A DNA stretch of 64,000 nucleotides, taken from an uncultured Bacteroidota bacterium. GTDB lineage: Bacteria > Bacteroidota > Bacteroidia > Flavobacteriales > Flavobacteriaceae. Every line of letters begins with the position of its first letter. Position 1 is the stretch's first letter. Shown here one piece after another: positions 59,443-64,000 of the stretch. The notes beneath the pieces were generated by a model, which saw only the letters and a list, made by a program, of their open reading frames with translations, was not told where the DNA came from and searched no databases. A program made the translations under genes and the position numbers. The stretch is taken from assembly GCA_902616905.1 (NCBI GenBank), contig CACMUP010000005.1, forward strand, positions 1 through 64,000, written 5' to 3'.

Positions 59443-61029
59443 TTATCTAAATTCAATGGGTAATGTTATTATGAATTTGGTTCCGAAACCAAGTTTACTC
59501 TCTAAATAAATTTTGCCTTTATGTAAATCAACTATTTTTTTTACATATGATAAACCTAAACCGTGACCCTTAATGTTATGTATATTTCCAGACGTAGCAC
59601 GATAAAATTTATCAAAGATTTTTTTTTGAACGCTTGTTGTCATTCCAATACCGTTATCGCTAATACTTAAAATTAAATTATTTTTTTGATTGTGGGTTTT
59701 TAATTTAATATTAGGCTTTTTATCACAGTATTTTAATGCATTATCCATTAAATTTATAATAATACTTGTCAAGTGATCTTTGTTGCCATTTATAATATAT
59801 TGGGTGGCATTTAGATCTGTTAGTAAATTGCCAGATTTATCTTTTAATATAAGTTGAACGTGATTTGTGGCTTCTAATATAATTTTATGGAGATCAGTAG
59901 ATGTTTTACTAATTGTCTCGTTGCTTTTTTGTAATTGTGAAATCCTTAATACATTTTCAACTTGAGTCAACATCCTATTGTTCTCCTCACGAATCAAATT
60001 TACGTATTGAATGAGTTTATCAGGAGTTTTTAGTGATTTAGGGTTTGTAATAGCATCTAAGGCAAGATTAATAGTTGCAATTGGTGTTTTAAATTCATGA
60101 GACATATTGTTAATAAAATCAGTTTTAATTTCAGAAATCTTTTTTTGTTGGATAATTTGATACAATGCACTTGCAGAAACCAAGACTATAAATAGGGTTA
60201 ACAACAATGTTAATCCTCCAACACTTAAAATTGAGGAAAAAACATATTGGTCTTTTTCCGGGAATGAAACAATCAGTTCATAGTTTCGCAAGCCTTTTTC
60301 ATCTTGGAAAATTGGTATTGAGTACCTAAATCCATTTTGATTTTCTGTGAAATTATTTGATTTTATTTTTGTTGATAGACCATTGTCTAAAATTTGAAAT
60401 TCGTATGGTGTCAAAATCATTTTTGCATTAAACTCCCTTTTAATAACAAAATCTAATTCTTTATTGTTTATGCGCTTATGAATTGGAGTATTTGCAGTAT
60501 AATCCTTAAAAGCAGAACGAATACGTTGATTTGATATATTCAATCTTTCAATTGTTTTTATTTTTTCAATTGATAATGCTATATTATTTTCTCTATTAAA
60601 TACATCATTCTTATTAATTATAGTTGTATTACGAACTTGTTTTACATCAGTTAGAGTTTCTAATGTATCGCCTATTTTTGGATCTAAATATGGAGTTATT
60701 TTATAATCTTCCTCTAAAATACCATATGCATAATAAGAAATTAGGTTGTTAGTTTTATCTTCATCTAAGAATAAAAAAACATTAGCAAAAGTTGCATCAT
60801 CGGGAGTTTTAAGAGAGTCTAGCAAGCGTTCATATGCACTTATATAATCATTTAATTCCCTTTCCTGAATTTCTTCAGCAACACGAATTAGAGACTGCTG
60901 TACAGCCAAAGAAAATTCTTCCTCTTTATCATTCCAAGCTGAAAAAATCCAATAACCCTGTAATACTAGAATTCCTAAAATGGAAATAAACATAAAACTC
61001 ACTAGCGATATAAATAAACTTTTTTTCAT
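59443..61029 (-). CDS. Membrane sensor histidine kinase
   Basis: A 528-residue sensor. A first helix (about 5-28) and second helix (about 265-288) bracket a large periplasmic sensing domain (about 30-262) of no recognised type. HisKA has MSHEFKTPIATINL with the phosphorylated His near 311; the ATPase domain has NLMDNALKYC (N box), ISDNGIGMT (G1) and GHGLGLSYVKKI (G2). Together with the OmpR-type regulator just downstream it forms a complete two-component system; the signal is unknown. Confidence 0.93.
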   Translation of the reverse strand: MKKSLFISLVSFMFISILGILVLQGYWIFSAWNDKEEEFSLAVQQSLIRVAEEIQERELNDYISAYERLLDSLKTPDDATFANVFLFLDEDKTNNLISYYAYGILEEDYKITPYLDPKIGDTLETLTDVKQVRNTTIINKNDVFNRENNIALSIEKIKTIERLNISNQRIRSAFKDYTANTPIHKRINNKELDFVIKREFNAKMILTPYEFQILDNGLSTKIKSNNFTENQNGFRYSIPIFQDEKGLRNYELIVSFPEKDQYVFSSILSVGGLTLLLTLFIVLVSASALYQIIQQKKISEIKTDFINNMSHEFKTPIATINLALDAITNPKSLKTPDKLIQYVNLIREENNRMLTQVENVLRISQLQKSNETISKTSTDLHKIILEATNHVQLILKDKSGNLLTDLNATQYIINGNKDHLTSIIINLMDNALKYCDKKPNIKLKTHNQKNNLILSISDNGIGMTTSVQKKIFDKFYRATSGNIHNIKGHGLGLSYVKKIVDLHKGKIYLESKLGFGTKFIITLPIEFR

Positions 61030-61097
61030 TTCAAGATTTACAGTTATTAACTTTCCTCTGTTTTCTTAATATTATTGATTAAAAATATTTCTACATT

Positions 61098-61682
61098 TTA
61101 ATAATTATTTTTAATCTTTTCAATTATTTCTTTTGCTTTTTCATACATTGTATCTAAACTAGTATTTTCAATGATATAATCAGCATATTTCTCTTTTTTA
61201 GTATCACTCCATTGGTGTTTCATTCTCTCTAAAATATCCTTAACATTAAGCCCGTCACGTCGTTTCACACGATTAATCCTTATTTGTTTAGGAGCTTTTA
61301 TTAATATTATAATATCACACAACTTATACGCTCCAGATTCGATCAATATAGCTGTCTCTTTAAGTATAATAGGAGATTTTCTATGTTTGTATTTAAAATT
61401 ATTAAAAGCTTTCAATACTTCCGGATGAATAATATTATTCAGGCTTTCCAGTAATTTTGGATTTTTAAATACTTTTTTTGCTAATAAATTTCTATCCAAT
61501 TTACCTTTGGGATTACAAATTTCTATTCCAAATTTTTCAACCACTTGCGCTTTTAATTCAGTATTTATTAACTTTCGACCGACGGCATCTGATTCAAAAC
61601 ATGGTATTCCATTTTTCTCAAACCATTTTAAAATTGTTGATTTACCGCTACCAATTCCTCCAGTTAAGCCTATAATTTTCAT
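61098..61682 (-). CDS. coaE: Dephospho-CoA kinase
   Basis: A 194-residue enzyme for the last step of coenzyme A synthesis. P-loop IIGLTGGIGSGKSTILKWF at the N-terminus, FESDAVGRKLI, the NIIHPEVLKAF region and VKRRDGL with the lid helix. Its ATG overlaps the stop of the YbbR-like gene by 4 bases, so translation is coupled. Confidence 0.95.
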   Translation of the reverse strand: MKIIGLTGGIGSGKSTILKWFEKNGIPCFESDAVGRKLINTELKAQVVEKFGIEICNPKGKLDRNLLAKKVFKNPKLLESLNNIIHPEVLKAFNNFKYKHRKSPIILKETAILIESGAYKLCDIIILIKAPKQIRINRVKRRDGLNVKDILERMKHQWSDTKKEKYADYIIENTSLDTMYEKAKEIIEKIKNNY

Positions 61683-62641
61683 CTTCTTATTAAAAAATTT
61701 ACTTTTTTAGGTTCTAAAATTATTTGTTTTACAGCAGGTGGTTGTTTTCTTATATATAATTGAAGTTCTTTTACTTGATCATAAATTATTTCATTATAAT
61801 CAACAACCAAACTAAAATCAGTAGCTTTTACAGTAGCTAGTATAGATATTGGTAATGTTACCTTGATCCTAGCTTTTGGTGGAAAGAGTTTAACTTTTTT
61901 ATTTTTAGGTAAGTTTATAACATCTATCGGAAGTATAAATGCTTTTTCAGAATATCTCGATACTGATAGATTTAACTTGACTTCATTAAAAGGCATTTGA
62001 ATTTTTGGAATTTTATTTAACTTAATCATATTAGAATATGGTTCAAAAATATCATTGTAAGAAAAAAATTGTGTCTCCACACTAGAAATTGAATCCAAAA
62101 GTATTCTTGGCCCTCTAATTAAAATACTATCAGGAGATAATATTAAAGGTTTATCTATTAGGTATCCTGGTCTAAGATTTAATTCAATTTTTGGAAGTAT
62201 TGGCACCATTTTTTTATCTAAAAAAGTATACTCAAATTCCAAAAAAACTGGATTAATTTGATTTAGAATTGTATTGTTAAATAGTTGTTGTTCAACAAAA
62301 AAATGTTGTCTTTCGGTATTAACAGTTCCTTTAGACAAACCAAACTTAGCTTCTTTTAAAGAAATATTTAATTCATCCATAAATAATCGATAAAATAATA
62401 CCTCTATTCCACTAGTTTTAATTGATGCATTTAATTTGTATTCCTTTTCAGAGATAATTACACCCTCTGGAACATCATTCCAATTTATTGAAAAAGTTTG
62501 CTCTAGAGTATAAATTTTTGAAAGCTTGGTACTAGTCCAAAAAGAAAATGAGACAAAAACAAAAAAAAGAAAAAAACGCAGGCGAACTTTAGAGGGTAAT
62601 TTTTCTAAAAGGACCTCTATGTTTTTAACATTATTAAGCAT
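61679..62641 (-). CDS. YbbR-like (CdaR-type) membrane-anchored protein
   Basis: A 320-residue protein with one N-terminal helix (about 21-38, RFFLFFVFVSFSFWTSTKLS) and a long beta-rich outer part. It holds at least two YbbR-type repeats, recognisable from LILSPDSILIRGPRILLDSI and the VETQFFSYNDI that follows. In Firmicutes the YbbR/CdaR protein controls the c-di-AMP cyclase; here it is paired with coaE, an arrangement I recall from other Bacteroidota. Function in this phylum is not established. Confidence 0.72.
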   Translation of the reverse strand: MLNNVKNIEVLLEKLPSKVRLRFFLFFVFVSFSFWTSTKLSKIYTLEQTFSINWNDVPEGVIISEKEYKLNASIKTSGIEVLFYRLFMDELNISLKEAKFGLSKGTVNTERQHFFVEQQLFNNTILNQINPVFLEFEYTFLDKKMVPILPKIELNLRPGYLIDKPLILSPDSILIRGPRILLDSISSVETQFFSYNDIFEPYSNMIKLNKIPKIQMPFNEVKLNLSVSRYSEKAFILPIDVINLPKNKKVKLFPPKARIKVTLPISILATVKATDFSLVVDYNEIIYDQVKELQLYIRKQPPAVKQIILEPKKVNFLIRR

Positions 62642-62667
62642 TGAATTTAGAAATAAATATTTTTATT

Positions 62668-63477
62668 CTAATTTAATGTGTCAATAATTTCCTGACTTAC
62701 TCCTACATTTGAGAAACCTCCATCATGATATAAATTTTGAAGGGTAACTTTTCTAGTATAATCTGAAAACAATGAAACTGTATAATCAGCACATTCTTTG
62801 GCAGTAGCATTACCTAAAGGAGATATTTTTTCAGCATATTTAAGAAAACCATCTAACCCTGAAACACCCTTCCCAGCTGTTGTTAATGTGGGAGACTGGG
62901 AGATAGTATTTACTCTTACTTTTTTATTTTTACCAAAAAAATATCCAAAACTTCTCGCAATAGACTCTAGATATGCTTTATTATCTGCCATGTCATTATA
63001 ATTTGGAAAAGTCCGTTGCGCAGCAATATATGATAAAGCAACAATACTTCCCCAACTATTCATTGCATCCGTTTTGAACAAGCATTGCATCAATTTATGA
63101 AAAGAAACTGCAGAAACATCCCAACCTTTTGTCATCCAATCATAATTCAAGTCCGTATAATGCTTTCCTTTTCTAACATTAACTGACATTCCAATGGAAT
63201 GTAAAATAAAGTCTAATTTACCACCTAATTTTTCAGTTGATTGTTTAATTAAAGATTCTAAATCTTCTATCTTAGTAGCATCTGCAGGAATAACATCAGA
63301 TCCTGTTTTTTTTGATAGTTCACTAATAGTTCCCATTCTCATCGCAACTGGTGCATTTGTTAAAACAAAATTTCCACCAGCATCTGACACAGATTCCGCA
63401 GTCTTCCATGCAATAGAATGTTCGTCAAGTGCCCCAAAAATAATTCCTCTTTTCCCTTCTAAAATTTTATATGTCAT
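62668..63477 (-). CDS. fabI: Enoyl-[acyl-carrier-protein] reductase
   Basis: A 269-residue short-chain-dehydrogenase-type enzyme performing the last reduction in each round of fatty acid elongation. FGALDEHSIAWKTAE is the FabI nucleotide-binding start (no classical GxxxGxG), DFILHSIGMSVN and SYIAAQRTFPNYNDMADNKA carry the catalytic Tyr/Lys pair (near 158-164), and INTISQSPTLT-type text VNTISQSPTLTTAGKGV follows. Likely target for triclosan-like inhibitors by family. It starts 31 bases after recN. Confidence 0.93.
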   Translation of the reverse strand: MTYKILEGKRGIIFGALDEHSIAWKTAESVSDAGGNFVLTNAPVAMRMGTISELSKKTGSDVIPADATKIEDLESLIKQSTEKLGGKLDFILHSIGMSVNVRKGKHYTDLNYDWMTKGWDVSAVSFHKLMQCLFKTDAMNSWGSIVALSYIAAQRTFPNYNDMADNKAYLESIARSFGYFFGKNKKVRVNTISQSPTLTTAGKGVSGLDGFLKYAEKISPLGNATAKECADYTVSLFSDYTRKVTLQNLYHDGGFSNVGVSQEIIDTLN

Positions 63478-63508
63478 TTTTTAATTTTTTAATTTTAAAT
63501 ATATCTAT

Positions 63509-64000
63509 TTAATTCATTAACTGTTTAGCGTGTGCAATAGCAGTATCAGTAATTTCGTTTCCTGATAACATCATTGCAATTTCATCGATTCGCTGTTTAG
63601 TATTTAAATAGTTCAGCTTGGTTAAAGACTTACCCCCTTCAATTTTTTTTTCAACCTTAAAATGATGATCACCCTTTGCAGCAACTTGTGGTAAATGTGT
63701 TATAGTAAATACTTGCATTGAAGATCCTAAATTAGCCATAATTTCAGCTATATTGTCTGAAATTTTTCCCGATACGCCAGTATCAATCTCATCAAAAATA
63801 ATTGTTGGTAATTTCTTAAATCGGGATAACAAAGTTTTTATTGCCAACATTATACGAGAAAGTTCACCACCTGAGGCTACTTTTTTTAAAATTTTAAAAT
63901 CATGGCCTTTGTTTGCACTAAACTCAAATGAAAGTAGATCATTGCCATTGAAAAGAAAATCTTCAGTAGTTGTTAAGTTGATTCTAAAATTAGCTTGATC
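63509..64000 (-). CDS. recN: RecN DNA repair ATPase, C-terminal part
   Basis: The last 164 codons of an SMC-like repair protein, open to the right edge of the window. Translating from position 64000 gives DQANFRINLTTTEDF, then FSANKGHDFKILKKVASGGE (the ABC signature region), LSRIMLAIKTLLSR, and Walker B TIIFDEIDTGVSGKISD; it ends with the switch region FTITHLPQVAAKGDHHFKV. RecN gathers broken DNA ends during recombination repair. The N-terminal ATPase half and the coiled coil lie outside the window. Confidence 0.95.
   Translation of the reverse strand, partial: DQANFRINLTTTEDFLFNGNDLLSFEFSANKGHDFKILKKVASGGELSRIMLAIKTLLSRFKKLPTIIFDEIDTGVSGKISDNIAEIMANLGSSMQVFTITHLPQVAAKGDHHFKVEKKIEGGKSLTKLNYLNTKQRIDEIAMMLSGNEITDTAIAHAKQLMN

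Overview
The window looks like a piece of a marine Flavobacteriaceae chromosome (phylum Bacteroidota). The evidence is a very AT-rich coding background and almost no Shine-Dalgarno sites. Many promoters fit the Bacteroidota pattern TTG-N19-TAnnTTTG. The gene types are also typical of the family: UMF1-type MFS, a DUF3822-like gene next to rsmD, a YbbR-like gene next to coaE, a 7TMR-HD protein, flavobacterial FabI, and DnaX without its zinc module. Several genes start with TTG or GTG.

Layout. (1) Positions 1-15100 are accessory in character. They hold an MsbA-like ABC exporter (cut by the left edge), a 583-base gap with a striking array of helically phased T-tracts, a secreted protein of unknown function, an MGMT-like protein, and an 11-kb L-rhamnose locus. 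The locus encodes a fused rhamnulose-1-phosphate aldolase/lactaldehyde dehydrogenase, rhamnose isomerase, a rhamnulokinase-like FGGY kinase, an NCS1-like permease, a GH78 alpha-L-rhamnosidase and a Tat-exported SGNH hydrolase. It is bracketed by two same-direction copies of the 3' end of a small HUH (Rep-like) endonuclease gene, one a 90-bp remnant and one intact. It lies beside a tRNA-Ser(GCU) gene and is visibly richer in G+C than the rest. I read it as an acquired island. The expected route is: secreted rhamnosidase (perhaps helped by the SGNH esterase) frees rhamnose, the permease imports it, and isomerase, kinase and aldolase/dehydrogenase turn it into DHAP and lactate.

(2) Positions 15300-38070 are core genes: tRNA-Ser, 7TMR-HD protein, NlpC/P60 peptidase, TPR protein plus gyrA, clpC, the threonine operon thrA-thrB-thrC, aminopeptidase P, gcvT, an epimerase-like protein, a YebC-family protein, an acyltransferase, a RecD-like helicase, an unknown membrane-anchored protein, a DUF3822-like protein and rsmD.

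(3) Positions 38070-53050 hold rnpB (RNase P RNA) divergent from dnaX-miaE. A tightly packed eight-gene run follows on the minus strand (pyrR, pyrB, an unknown 103-residue protein, RNase Z, pdxH, sixA, ppk1, ppx), then rpsA with a lysine-rich extension, and lon-cmk.

(4) Positions 53270-64000 hold a UMF1 transporter, two overlapping msrB genes, lpd, a small frameshifted membrane-protein gene that ordinary ORF calling would miss, aroQ divergent from a XerC/D recombinase, a two-component system, coaE, a YbbR-like protein, fabI and the 3' part of recN (cut by the right edge).

Most unusual observations: the HUH-flanked rhamnose island, the nine phased T-tracts at 1983-2070, the frameshifted 53-residue membrane protein at 57167-57327, and promoters placed so close to start codons (dnaX, msrB, perhaps the pepP/gcvT pair) that leaderless or nearly leaderless mRNAs are predicted. 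Function calls come from motif recognition by eye; no database search was run.
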